Shown here: positions 1-6,482 of the stretch, piece after piece
Layout of the letters: each line of letters starts with the position of its first letter
Numbering within the stretch: position 1 is the stretch's first letter
Source: an uncultured Verrucomicrobiales bacterium
GTDB lineage: Bacteria; Verrucomicrobiota; Verrucomicrobiia; Verrucomicrobiales; Akkermansiaceae
DNA length: 7,250 nucleotides
Assembly: GCA_937969125.1 (NCBI GenBank)
Contig: CALBVA010000192.1
Span: 1 to 7,250 of the forward strand
Direction: 5' to 3'
Translations under genes and position numbers: made by a program
The notes under the pieces: model-generated
The model's database searches: none
Seen by the model: the letters and a program-made list of their open reading frames with translations, nothing else
What the model was told of the DNA's origin: nothing

Positions 1-202
1 AAAGATCAAACCAAATTTGGATCGTGGCTCGGCTCCGTCCCACTGTGTCAGCAATCTCTTTGAGTCCTTTATTGCTATGATTGAGTCCAAGGCTCACCGC
101 GAGAAGCCTTTCGCGATTAATGCCGGAGGGTTCGGTTTTAAGGCGTCGGAAAACTTCATCAGCCAGGCCTTGTTTGTCGAGGATCGCTCTTGGTCGTGCC
201 AT
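1..202 (-). CDS. IS630-family transposase, N-terminal part (cut by window edge)
   Basis: The minus strand reads openly from an ATG at 202-200 to the window edge, giving 67 codons that begin MARPRAILDKQGLADEVFRR. The second half contains LKEIADTVGRSRATIQIWF, a helix-turn-helix of the type found at the start of IS630/Tc1-mariner-like transposases, which bind the element ends before the DDE domain cuts and joins DNA. The DDE domain would lie outside the window. An AAGG sequence (212-209) sits 6 bases upstream of the ATG, a reasonable ribosome binding site. A plus-strand ORF opposite it (17-214) shows no recognisable motif and is taken as a shadow. The gene is on the same strand as the six-gene operon and downstream of it, separated by 227 bases. 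Whether the copy is intact cannot be judged. A stand-alone helix-turn-helix regulator is a less likely alternative. Confidence 0.72.
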   Translation of the reverse strand, partial: MARPRAILDKQGLADEVFRRLKTEPSGINRERLLAVSLGLNHSNKGLKEIADTVGRSRATIQIWFDL

Positions 203-230
203 GCCATACCTTGACAGAGTTAGCGCGTTT

Positions 231-257
231 ATACCACATTATTTTATGGATTGGTAT
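231..257. repeat. short AT-rich inverted repeat, possible IS end region
   Basis: ATACC at 231-235 is matched by its reverse complement GGTAT at 253-257 around an AT-rich centre. The site lies 29-55 bases upstream of the transposase start codon, where an IS630-type element end or its promoter would be expected. Several TA dinucleotides, the usual IS630 target, occur here. The arms are only 5 bp, so chance is a real possibility. Confidence 0.2.
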
Positions 258-265
258 TAGACGTC

Positions 266-281
266 GGGAGCAGAGCCTCCC
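266..281. repeat. small GC-rich hairpin (GGGAG/CTCCC)
   Basis: GGGAG at 266-270 pairs with CTCCC at 277-281 around a 6-base loop (271-276). There is no T-run on either side, so it is not a typical intrinsic terminator. Its compact form resembles small dispersed intergenic repeats. Whether it recurs elsewhere in this genome cannot be seen from one window. Confidence 0.35.
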
Positions 282-319
282 ATGAGAAAGCATTCAATTT
301 TTCTTTATTTCTCCGCTTG

Positions 320-356
320 GAAAGCTGTAGGAAAATCATTGATGCTACCAGCTTTC
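320..356. repeat. 11-bp hairpin with one bulge, 14-base loop
   Basis: Bases 320-330 (GAAAGCTGTAG) pair with 345-356 (CTACCAGCTTTC) over 11 base pairs, with a single unpaired C at 348. The loop is 331-344. This is the strongest stem-loop in the window. It lies about 75 bases past the DUF58 stop codon on the operon strand. No T-tract follows on either strand, so a transcript 3'-end processing or stabilising structure, or the remnant of a small repeat, fits as well as a terminator. Confidence 0.55.
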
Positions 357-402
357 AGCACCGTCAGCCATATAGATTGCGTGCTAAATCGTACAAACTT
401 TA

Positions 403-431
403 GACCGGCTATCTTCTCCCATTCACCGGTC
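403..431 (-). terminator. weak terminator candidate at the end of the operon
   Basis: On the minus strand GACCGG (431-426), overlapping the DUF58 TGA stop, pairs with CCGGTC (408-403). The 6-bp GC-rich stem closes a 17-base loop. The bases after it read TAAAGTTTG, which is only modestly T-rich. The position right at the end of the last operon gene supports a role in ending transcription. The long loop and poor T-run argue against an efficient intrinsic terminator. Confidence 0.3.
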
Positions 432-1734
432 AAATGACCTCCCGCGTATCGAGGTAGGTGTTGGTGAGGGCGATGGGGAATTCCTTGGCGGTTTCGTCGA
501 GGGTGACAATGCCGTCGGCCTTGAGGGTCGCGAGGACGTTTTGGCGCTCGGCGGCGTAGTTCTGAGCGGCGAGGTAGCCGAGGGCGTCGTCGAAGGTGTG
601 GAGGTCCTTATCGAGCATTTCACCGATACCCGATTCACGGAGGCTGGCGAGGACGACGACGTGTTTTTCGCGAAGTTTTCGGAGAGGTTCACGAATCTCG
701 CTGGCGTCTTCTCCACGGAGATTGGTCATGACGACGACCATGGAGCGACGGCGTTGATGACGGAGGAGTCGCTCGGCAGCTTCGGAGAAATCACTCGGGA
801 ACGGCGAGGTTTCGTAGTCGTAGAGATGATTGAGAATGGTGGTCATTGCCGGGGCTCCCTTCACCGGAGGCAGCCAGCGGTCAGTGCCGCCAAAGCTGAG
901 GACGCCGACGTGGTCTCCCTGCCTGAGCGCAATGTAGGACAGGAGAAGCATGGAGTTCAGACAGTGGTCGAATTGTGAAAGCTCCCCATCGATGGTCCGC
1001 ATGCGGCGTCCGCAATCGAGCATGAGAATGACCGACTGATCTAACTGTTCCTGGAAATCCCGGCTGATGAGGCTCTGTTTCTTCGAGCTGGCCTTCCAAT
1101 CAATCTGCGAGAGGGCATCGCCCATCTGGTAGTCGCGGAGCTGGTGGAAGTCGCGGCTCAAGCCGGCCCGATTCTTACGAACGATCCCGGTGTGCTCCTG
1201 CCGGTGGGACATGGCGAGGAGGGCGTAGCTGAGGACGGGTTGATAGTTCGGATAGACCTTCACGGAGCCCTCACTGCAGCGAAGAAAGCGGCGAGACCAG
1301 AGTCCGAGCAGCGAAGTGAGGAGGAGGTGGGTCTGCCCAAAAGTGAGTTCGCCACGCTGGTTCAAGGTGACGGGGTAATCGACATCCAGATAGCTCCCCG
1401 CTTTTACCCAGCCGCGCCAGGGGAAGGTGTCGCACTCAGCATCCGGGGGAAGTCCATCGTAAACGGCAAGGTGAAGATGCTTGCGGGAGGGATTGATGAG
1501 GCGGAGCTTTACCTCACCCGGAATGCCCAGGGCCATGCGTCCGGGAAGGGTGCGCTGAATCTTCGGCGGGCGTAAGACGAGGGTGACAAGGGCATCAAAG
1601 AGAACCACGATCCCGATGCAAAATCCCGCCATTCCCCACCACGCGGCGGCGGGCGACCAGAGCGAGGCGGCAACGCCGAGGACAGTCCAGATGATGAGGA
1701 CGGCGAGGAGCCATCGTGTGGGGCGGAGCGGCAT
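430..1734 (-). CDS. DUF58 (VWA-like) membrane protein, MoxR partner
   Basis: This 434-residue protein is of usual length for the family. Two membrane spans lie near the N-terminus (about residues 8-26 and 30-54), followed by a beta-rich region and a large domain presumably in the cytoplasm. The DUF58 signature is clear: R200-D-Y202, G205-D206 and IDWKAS at 211-216. A von Willebrand A-like fold follows, with strand VILMLDCGRRM (235-245) in place of the metal-site strand. D240 is kept, but the serines of a classical DxSxS metal site are replaced by C-G-R-R, so metal binding may be weak or absent. A second strand VVVMTNLRGED spans 333-343. It is the last operon gene, 12 bases after the MoxR stop. 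I see no good Shine-Dalgarno, so it may rely on re-initiation after MoxR. DUF58 proteins are almost always next to MoxR ATPases and are thought to bind them as adaptors. The family call is secure; the exact role is inferred. Confidence 0.92.
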   Translation of the reverse strand: MPLRPTRWLLAVLIIWTVLGVAASLWSPAAAWWGMAGFCIGIVVLFDALVTLVLRPPKIQRTLPGRMALGIPGEVKLRLINPSRKHLHLAVYDGLPPDAECDTFPWRGWVKAGSYLDVDYPVTLNQRGELTFGQTHLLLTSLLGLWSRRFLRCSEGSVKVYPNYQPVLSYALLAMSHRQEHTGIVRKNRAGLSRDFHQLRDYQMGDALSQIDWKASSKKQSLISRDFQEQLDQSVILMLDCGRRMRTIDGELSQFDHCLNSMLLLSYIALRQGDHVGVLSFGGTDRWLPPVKGAPAMTTILNHLYDYETSPFPSDFSEAAERLLRHQRRRSMVVVMTNLRGEDASEIREPLRKLREKHVVVLASLRESGIGEMLDKDLHTFDDALGYLAAQNYAAERQNVLATLKADGIVTLDETAKEFPIALTNTYLDTREVI

Positions 1735-1746
1735 GAGGGGGAAATT

Positions 1747-2811
1747 CTAAACACGCGGAGCGGGGACGGCCTCCATGGCTGAGCGGAGGAGGTCATCAAC
1801 ATTTTGCCCGCTGATAGCGATCTCTGGGGAGACCTGCACGCGGTGGCGGAAGACCGGGAGGGCAGCCTGCTTAATGTCATCGGGGACGACATAGTTTCGC
1901 CCTTCCATCACGGCGTAGGCCTTGGCGACCTGGACGAGACTGATCGCTCCACGGGTGCCGGCTCCGAGACTCATGCCCTGAGCTTCACGAGTGTGGCGGG
2001 TGAGACGGACGGCAAAGTCCACGACCTCTGGGACGACCTGCACGGTGGCAGTGAGACGCTGGGCCTCGATGATCGTGGTTGAGTCACAGACCTGCTCCAC
2101 ACTTCGCGGATCAAGGCCTTTCCCACCGGCGGCGGCGGTGACATTGGAGACCACCTGCATCTCCTCAGCCATGGTGGGGTAGTCAATGATGACCTTCATG
2201 ATGAAGCGATCCAGCTGGGCCTCGGGAAGCGGATAGGTTCCTTCCTGCTCGATGGGATTCTGAGTGGCAAAGCACATGAAGGGCGCGGTGACCTGGAGGG
2301 ATTCGCCATCGATGGTAACCTGCTGTTCCTGCATGACCTCGAGCAAGGCGGCCTGCGTTTTAGCGGGCGCACGGTTGATCTCATCAGCGAGGAGAAGATT
2401 GGTAAAAACGGGACCCCGGCGTGTCTGAAAGGTCTGGCTCTTCATGTCAAACATGGTGAAGCCGGTAATATCCGAGGGCATCATATCTGGGGTGAATTGC
2501 AGACGGCCAAAGTCGCCACCGAAGGTGCTGGCAAGGGCGAGGACCATGTGGGTTTTTCCGAGGCCGGGCTTTCCCTCCAGGAGGACGTGTCCCCCAGCGA
2601 GGAGGGCGGCGATGACCTGGTCAATGGTGTCTGTCTGACCGTAAACGACGCGTTGGATCTGAGCGCGGAGGTTAGCGGCGAGTTCGGTAACATGGCTAAG
2701 CTGAGGCGCAACCGGGGTATCAGCAGGAGCGGGAGAACCGACAGGAGTCACTGCACGAAGATCGTGGGGATCAGCCGAGGGCGGGGCGTATGAGGAGTCG
2801 TCATTCATCAT
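1747..2811 (-). CDS. MoxR-family AAA+ ATPase
   Basis: This is a 354-residue cytoplasmic AAA+ ATPase of the MoxR type, about 25-35 residues longer than typical because of a Pro/Ala/Asp-rich, probably disordered N-terminus (residues 1-38). Key elements are Walker A GKPGLGKT (80-87), Walker B LLLADEINRAP (139-149, acidic pair D143-E144), sensor 1 with N185 in ATQNPIEQEGTYPLPEAQLD (182-201), a following arginine R202, and sensor 2 GAGTRGAI (283-290, R287). Sensor 2 departs from the common GASPRA form but keeps its arginine. All residues needed for ATP hydrolysis appear present. MoxR proteins are chaperone-like remodelers that mature or activate protein complexes together with a VWA partner, here the adjacent DUF58 protein. 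The ATG at 2811 overlaps the DUF4350 stop by 4 bases (ATGA). The Shine-Dalgarno is poor, so translational coupling is likely. A second ATG directly follows as an alternative start. Confidence 0.96.
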   Translation of the reverse strand: MMNDDSSYAPPSADPHDLRAVTPVGSPAPADTPVAPQLSHVTELAANLRAQIQRVVYGQTDTIDQVIAALLAGGHVLLEGKPGLGKTHMVLALASTFGGDFGRLQFTPDMMPSDITGFTMFDMKSQTFQTRRGPVFTNLLLADEINRAPAKTQAALLEVMQEQQVTIDGESLQVTAPFMCFATQNPIEQEGTYPLPEAQLDRFIMKVIIDYPTMAEEMQVVSNVTAAAGGKGLDPRSVEQVCDSTTIIEAQRLTATVQVVPEVVDFAVRLTRHTREAQGMSLGAGTRGAISLVQVAKAYAVMEGRNYVVPDDIKQAALPVFRHRVQVSPEIAISGQNVDDLLRSAMEAVPAPRV

Positions 2812-3971
2812 GATTTCAGGAGGGTCTGGAGGTTTTTCACGATCCTCAGGACGGTGCCGGGATCTTTTGCGGGGAGGACATTGAGGGCCTCCACGACTTC
2901 ATCGCGGGAGAGGCCGGAGCGTTCGGAGAGGCGGTTGATGTGGGCTTCGGTGTCACCATCATGATCCGCAGAGAGGCGGGCTCGTAGCGGGATAATGAGT
3001 CCAGGGAGATATCCGCCGCGCCAAAGGAAGCGGGCGGAGGCAGTGAGTTCCTGACCGTAGGAACGATCCTCTTGAAAGGAGTCATTCATGATGGGGCCGA
3101 AGCGCGGGATGCGCAGCCAGAACCATGCGATGAGAAGGAACAAGCCGGCTATCACAATCATCCAGCCCCGCTGCCAGAGGAGGGTGAAGAAGGAATTGGA
3201 AGACCCGTAGATGAAGACGGTCTCGCCGCGACTCCCCCACCGCGCGATCGTTTCGAGGAAGCGGGCATGATCCTTCCGGTCGAGGTAGGGATTTCTAAAA
3301 GGACGGGCGTGGGCCATGACGAGGAGCTGCCCACTGCCATGACCGGCAAGGACGGCCCGCGACCCGAGATTCGGGAGGCCTTCCCAATCCGAACCCTGGC
3401 TGCTCTCGATAGCGACCGAGCCTTCCTGCTCGATCTCGTATTGACCGTCTTCGTAAGGAGTAAGCTGAGCAATGTGCCAGGGACGCTCGAGGTGGCCATT
3501 CTCCGCGAGTTCTTTCTCAGGCACACTCCCCCAATCTTCACTGCTGAGGGTCACGTGAGTCTCGGCGAGGAGGTAATCCATGCCGGGATAGTCACCTTCC
3601 TCCGGTAGCTCCCAAAAGGAATTGTAAGTGAAGTCATTGATCTCCGGCTCGCCGCCATTGATCGTCATGATGACAATACCACCCTCCGCGATCCACTCTG
3701 CGATGCGCATTCCGAGGCCACGGCTGGTGAGATAGGACGCGGGAATGACGACCACGCCAACCTCGGGGCCAAAGCCGTCCCAGGTCCGGGAGGCGCGGGC
3801 ATCAAAGCCAACCTTATTGAGATAACGCTCGGCAGCTAGGTAGGGATTGAGGCGGGCATCACCTACGTAACCGGTGGGAACTTCTTCTATGACCCTCCCC
3901 TTCTCGGAAGGCTGGCATCCGAGAAGGAGGACCAGAAAGGCCGCCGCGACGATAGAAAGGCGGTTCTTCAT
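2808..3971 (-). CDS. DUF4350-type lipoprotein with a second membrane span
   Basis: This protein has 387 residues. The N-terminus MKNRLSIVAAAFLVLLLGC is a lipoprotein signal peptide with lipobox L16-L-G-C19, so Cys19 is the predicted lipidation site. NPYLAAERYL (42-51) and the following alpha/beta stretch (VGVVVIPASYL, 71-81; IVIMTINGG, 99-107) match the DUF4350 fold, which resembles a class I glutamine-amidotransferase fold; I see no catalytic Cys/His/Glu triad. A membrane span at about 270-286 is followed by RIPRFGP (287-293) and a roughly 95-residue C-terminal domain, predicted cytoplasmic, with a helix-turn-helix-like stretch (LSERSGLSRDEVVEALN, 348-364). The start at 3971 overlaps the upstream stop by 4 bases and has a strong AAGGAGG (3983-3977) 5 bases away. 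The layout suggests a sensor or scaffold bridging the periplasm and the MoxR side. That role is inference. Family call fairly sure. Confidence 0.82.
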   Translation of the reverse strand: MKNRLSIVAAAFLVLLLGCQPSEKGRVIEEVPTGYVGDARLNPYLAAERYLNKVGFDARASRTWDGFGPEVGVVVIPASYLTSRGLGMRIAEWIAEGGIVIMTINGGEPEINDFTYNSFWELPEEGDYPGMDYLLAETHVTLSSEDWGSVPEKELAENGHLERPWHIAQLTPYEDGQYEIEQEGSVAIESSQGSDWEGLPNLGSRAVLAGHGSGQLLVMAHARPFRNPYLDRKDHARFLETIARWGSRGETVFIYGSSNSFFTLLWQRGWMIVIAGLFLLIAWFWLRIPRFGPIMNDSFQEDRSYGQELTASARFLWRGGYLPGLIIPLRARLSADHDGDTEAHINRLSERSGLSRDEVVEALNVLPAKDPGTVLRIVKNLQTLLKS

Positions 3972-5524
3972 CCGCCCCTCCTTTCAGAGAAGGGCCACTG
4001 AGACCAGAGCCGCTCCATGTCATCTTCGGCAGGGCGTTGCTTCCCATAGGCCTGAGACATCCAGGCTCCCGTGAGGAGCTGGAAGTAGGTGGAATTGGCC
4101 TTCTCCCCGCTGGTGCGCACGCGACGGAGGCAGTCCATCTCAGTATCGCTCTCCTCGATCTCGACAAGCTGGCGAGTGACGAGAGAGGAAATGGCTCCCC
4201 GATAAAGAAGTCCGAGTGCCTCCTGATACTTCCCCTGCTCCCAGAGTCGGCGTGCGCTGGCCAGGACATCAGACGGGAGGCATTCGGGCGCAATGTTCAT
4301 CCCCGCCACGGTGGTGACTTTCGCCTTCTCGGGATCGATATTTTCAGACGGGATACGCCGGAAGATGTGGGCATTTTTAACAATGAGCCAAATGAGGGCT
4401 CCGATGGCGGCGGCGAGAACGGTATAGAAAATGAGCTGCCCGATCGCGGCGAAAGCCCCGGGGTTGGCGGAGAAGCTTTCCCCGCCAGAGCTACTACTGT
4501 CATCGCCACCTTTACTCTCGCGAATCTTCCTGGTCTTCACGTCGAAGGCACCATCCGAAAGCACCTCCCCTGCCCTTTCCTGCTCGCTTGTTGTTGCTGC
4601 AGTGGCTTCCGGAGTGACACTAAAAAGCCCCAGAGCAAGGAGGAGAATGCCGAGCCGCTGACCGATTTTTTTAAAGTTCAACTCGATGTCCCAACCCTCG
4701 GTCCAGGTTCGACTGTTTACGTAGAGCCCGAAGCCGCCGCCGATGTAGAACCAGGCGGTCACGGACAGGGCGTTAAGATAAACAATGCCCGAGACGAATG
4801 CGAACCACGATGGGAGAGTCTCCGAACCAGCTTCAAAGAAATCCCCCCATATCAGCTCCCAGCTAAAATTAACCCCCTCCGGGATCATTATGGCGAGGAA
4901 CTGGAACTGACTGAAGTAGATGAAGATCTCCATCGCAAGGCAGATGAAAGTCAGCCCACTAGCCCCGCCTGAGCTGCGTTGGGAAATCACCGTGGCACGA
5001 GAGCTGTAGCGCGTCCCCTCCAGCCCTTCGAGATACTTGATGGGCATCAGCAGGGAACGGGTGAGCCTTGATCGATAAAAAGCCACCCCCAAGACGACGA
5101 GCCAGAAAAGGATGGCATCGGGACTGATGTCATCATCGAGAGCGTCCGTATTATGCGAGACCCAGCCGAAGAAGGTTAGCAGCAGACCAAGGATGACGAG
5201 CAACTTTTGCTTCATCAGTTCCTGGGGAAGGACCTTCAGGGCATCCCGCCAGCCAGTCTGCTCACCGAAGAGATGACGGCTCAGTGGATGCAGGGCCACG
5301 CGTTCCCAAACCGGCTTCAACCACCAGATGAGAAAGATCCCCCAGCCGACACCAATGCCGCCCAACCAACAGACAAGGAGGATGAGAAGGCAGACGGGAT
5401 AAACGGAAGCCATCCAGCCCCGGAAAATCCGACCGATATTCGCTCGGGTCAGACTAAGGCCGAGATCGATGGCCTCCCATTCGCTACGCGGGCGAATCTC
5501 CGCGCTCACTTTCTCAAGTTCCAA
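3968..5524 (-). CDS. Polytopic membrane protein with C-terminal DUF4129-like domain
   Basis: With the TTG start at 5524 this is 518 residues. RPRSEWEAIDLG (11-22) is followed by a membrane domain with spans around 38-71, 107-122, 136-147, 190-214 and 238-266. After the last of these comes a conserved-looking FGLYVNSRTWTEGWDIEL (265-282). A hydrophobic stretch ending in ATAAT (about 292-311) looks like an internal signal peptide. It is followed by a Ser/Gly/Asp-rich linker, one span (359-383) and a cytoplasmic C-terminal DUF4129-like domain (about 420-513; ARRLWEQGKYQEALGLLYRG at 424-443). I chose TTG because AAGGAGG (5535-5529) lies 4 bases upstream. A GTG at 5509 would remove the overlap with the SpoIIM gene but sits 19 bases from that site. 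An ATG at 5605 would overlap SpoIIM by 92 bases. DUF4129 domains often accompany MoxR/DUF58 pairs; function unknown. Confidence 0.85.
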   Translation of the reverse strand: MELEKVSAEIRPRSEWEAIDLGLSLTRANIGRIFRGWMASVYPVCLLILLVCWLGGIGVGWGIFLIWWLKPVWERVALHPLSRHLFGEQTGWRDALKVLPQELMKQKLLVILGLLLTFFGWVSHNTDALDDDISPDAILFWLVVLGVAFYRSRLTRSLLMPIKYLEGLEGTRYSSRATVISQRSSGGASGLTFICLAMEIFIYFSQFQFLAIMIPEGVNFSWELIWGDFFEAGSETLPSWFAFVSGIVYLNALSVTAWFYIGGGFGLYVNSRTWTEGWDIELNFKKIGQRLGILLLALGLFSVTPEATAATTSEQERAGEVLSDGAFDVKTRKIRESKGGDDSSSSGGESFSANPGAFAAIGQLIFYTVLAAAIGALIWLIVKNAHIFRRIPSENIDPEKAKVTTVAGMNIAPECLPSDVLASARRLWEQGKYQEALGLLYRGAISSLVTRQLVEIEESDTEMDCLRRVRTSGEKANSTYFQLLTGAWMSQAYGKQRPAEDDMERLWSQWPFSERRGG

Positions 5525-6482
5525 GCCGCCTCCTTCCCGTAAAAGTGAAGTATAAAATATGGAGAAGCCAGAAGGCGATGCCGACGAAGTATTTGATATT
5601 GGCATCGATACGCTGGGCCGACCAGAACCCCTCGACGACAGCCGCGAGAGCGGTCATTCCGCTACCTCCGATCAGGAGCGGGAGGCCATCGCGGCCGGCC
5701 TTCGTGAGAGCCTCGGCACGGGTGAGTTGACCGGGTGCGAGGAGGGCGAAGCCCATCTTCAATCCTGCCATCCCCACAACAATCATCCCCAGCAGCTCAA
5801 AGGAAGAATGTCCGGCGACAAAGCGCCAGAGTTTCTCGGGATCCCCAGCATAGCCGACGTATCCAAAGGTCGCGCCGATGGCCAGGCCGTTCATGATGAG
5901 GATAAAGAGCGCCCCGACTCCGAAGATGAGCCCACCCGCAAAGAGTTTAAAATCGATGCCGACATTATTCTGAATGTAGTGGGCGAACATCTGAAAGTTC
6001 GAGCCATGCTTTTGCCGTTCGTGCTCCACAGGATCGGAGCCCTTACCATACATCGCTTCCAATCCCGCCATACCATCGGCTCCGAGAATGGCCTGGATCC
6101 AGGCGATATCATGCCCGGCGGACCACCACATGAGGAAAAAGGGAATCCAAAAAACGGCGGAGGCAACGAGGAAGAGCTTCCACTCACGGCGGAAAGTCTG
6201 CGGAAAGGTAAAGAGGACAAATTTTAAAACACCCTCGCCAAAGACACCCTTTTTCCGGTGGATGGTGCGGTATCCTTGAATAGCGAGACTGTTCAGTCGG
6301 TCGCAGAGGCGCGGGCCGAACATGCGGTATTGCGCCAAAGAGAGATCATAGCAAATCTTCCGAAAACGAGAAGGCACGGTGGCTCCGTCCTCAATGGGTT
6401 TCCGCTTTGCCGCAGCTTGGATTCTGGTGTCAAATTCCAGCCAGGACTGCGATTTTTTAGTCTCGAATTGTTGTCTATTCAT
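5514..6482 (-). CDS. SpoIIM/DUF95-family membrane protein
   Basis: This 322-residue protein has a soluble N-terminal third (1-100) beginning MNRQQFETKKSQSWLEFD, typical of the non-sporulation branch of the SpoIIM (stage II sporulation protein M) family. Membrane spans follow at about 103-121, 180-205, 228-248, 268-283 and 296-314. Family-like features are the pair N172-N173 before the second span, FGVGALFILIMNGLAIGATFGY (187-208), H225 with E229 (GHSSFELLG), PGQLTRAEA (250-258) and E284 in the fourth span. In Bacillus, SpoIIM works with SpoIID and SpoIIP in septal peptidoglycan remodelling during engulfment. Nothing else here points to sporulation, so that role should not be carried over. The ATG at 6482 overlaps the RDD stop by 4 bases (ATGA) and has GGAGG (6494-6490) 7 bases upstream. 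In this operon it probably forms part of a membrane complex. Family call sure, role unknown. Confidence 0.9.
   Translation of the reverse strand: MNRQQFETKKSQSWLEFDTRIQAAAKRKPIEDGATVPSRFRKICYDLSLAQYRMFGPRLCDRLNSLAIQGYRTIHRKKGVFGEGVLKFVLFTFPQTFRREWKLFLVASAVFWIPFFLMWWSAGHDIAWIQAILGADGMAGLEAMYGKGSDPVEHERQKHGSNFQMFAHYIQNNVGIDFKLFAGGLIFGVGALFILIMNGLAIGATFGYVGYAGDPEKLWRFVAGHSSFELLGMIVVGMAGLKMGFALLAPGQLTRAEALTKAGRDGLPLLIGGSGMTALAAVVEGFWSAQRIDANIKYFVGIAFWLLHILYFTFTGRRRLGT
5529..5535 (-). promoter_or_regulatory. Shine-Dalgarno deciding the DUF4129 gene start
   Basis: AAGGAGG on the minus strand (5535-5529) lies inside the 3' end of the SpoIIM-like gene, 4 bases from a TTG codon (5524-5522). It is the strongest ribosome-binding match near this junction and favours TTG over the ATG at 5605 or the GTG at 5509. 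The 4-base spacing is shorter than ideal. Confidence 0.55.

Larger units (their letters stand above)
203..429. other. AT-richer intergenic region with several inverted repeats
   Basis: This 227-base gap lies between the end of the DUF58 gene and the start of the transposase gene. It is visibly richer in A and T than the flanking genes. I see no plausible protein gene in it; the open frames are very short. It should contain one terminal inverted repeat of the insertion sequence, probably within about 100 bases of the transposase start. That end cannot be placed without the other end of the element. Three separate inverted repeats are listed individually: 266-281, 320-356 and 403-431. Confidence 0.7.

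Noticed and set aside
17..214. 65-residue open frame on the plus strand at the left edge
   Set aside because: The opposite strand carries a recognisable transposase helix-turn-helix start; this frame has no motif.
211..242. TTGACA at 211-216 as a plus-strand promoter
   Set aside because: At 16-18 bases downstream there is no good -10 box, and no plus-strand gene follows; it lies in the transposase leader.
266..281. Intrinsic terminator at the GGGAG/CTCCC hairpin
   Set aside because: The stem is short and no T-run follows on either strand.
3072..3608. 178-residue open frame on the plus strand
   Set aside because: It is antisense to the DUF4350 gene and has no recognisable domain.
4037..4972. 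311-residue open frame on the plus strand
   Set aside because: It lies wholly opposite the DUF4129 and neighbouring genes, shows no motif or ribosome binding site, and reads as an antisense shadow of GC-rich coding sequence.
5559..6227. 222-residue open frame on the plus strand
   Set aside because: It is antisense to the SpoIIM-like gene, which has clear family features; the composition looks random and polar.
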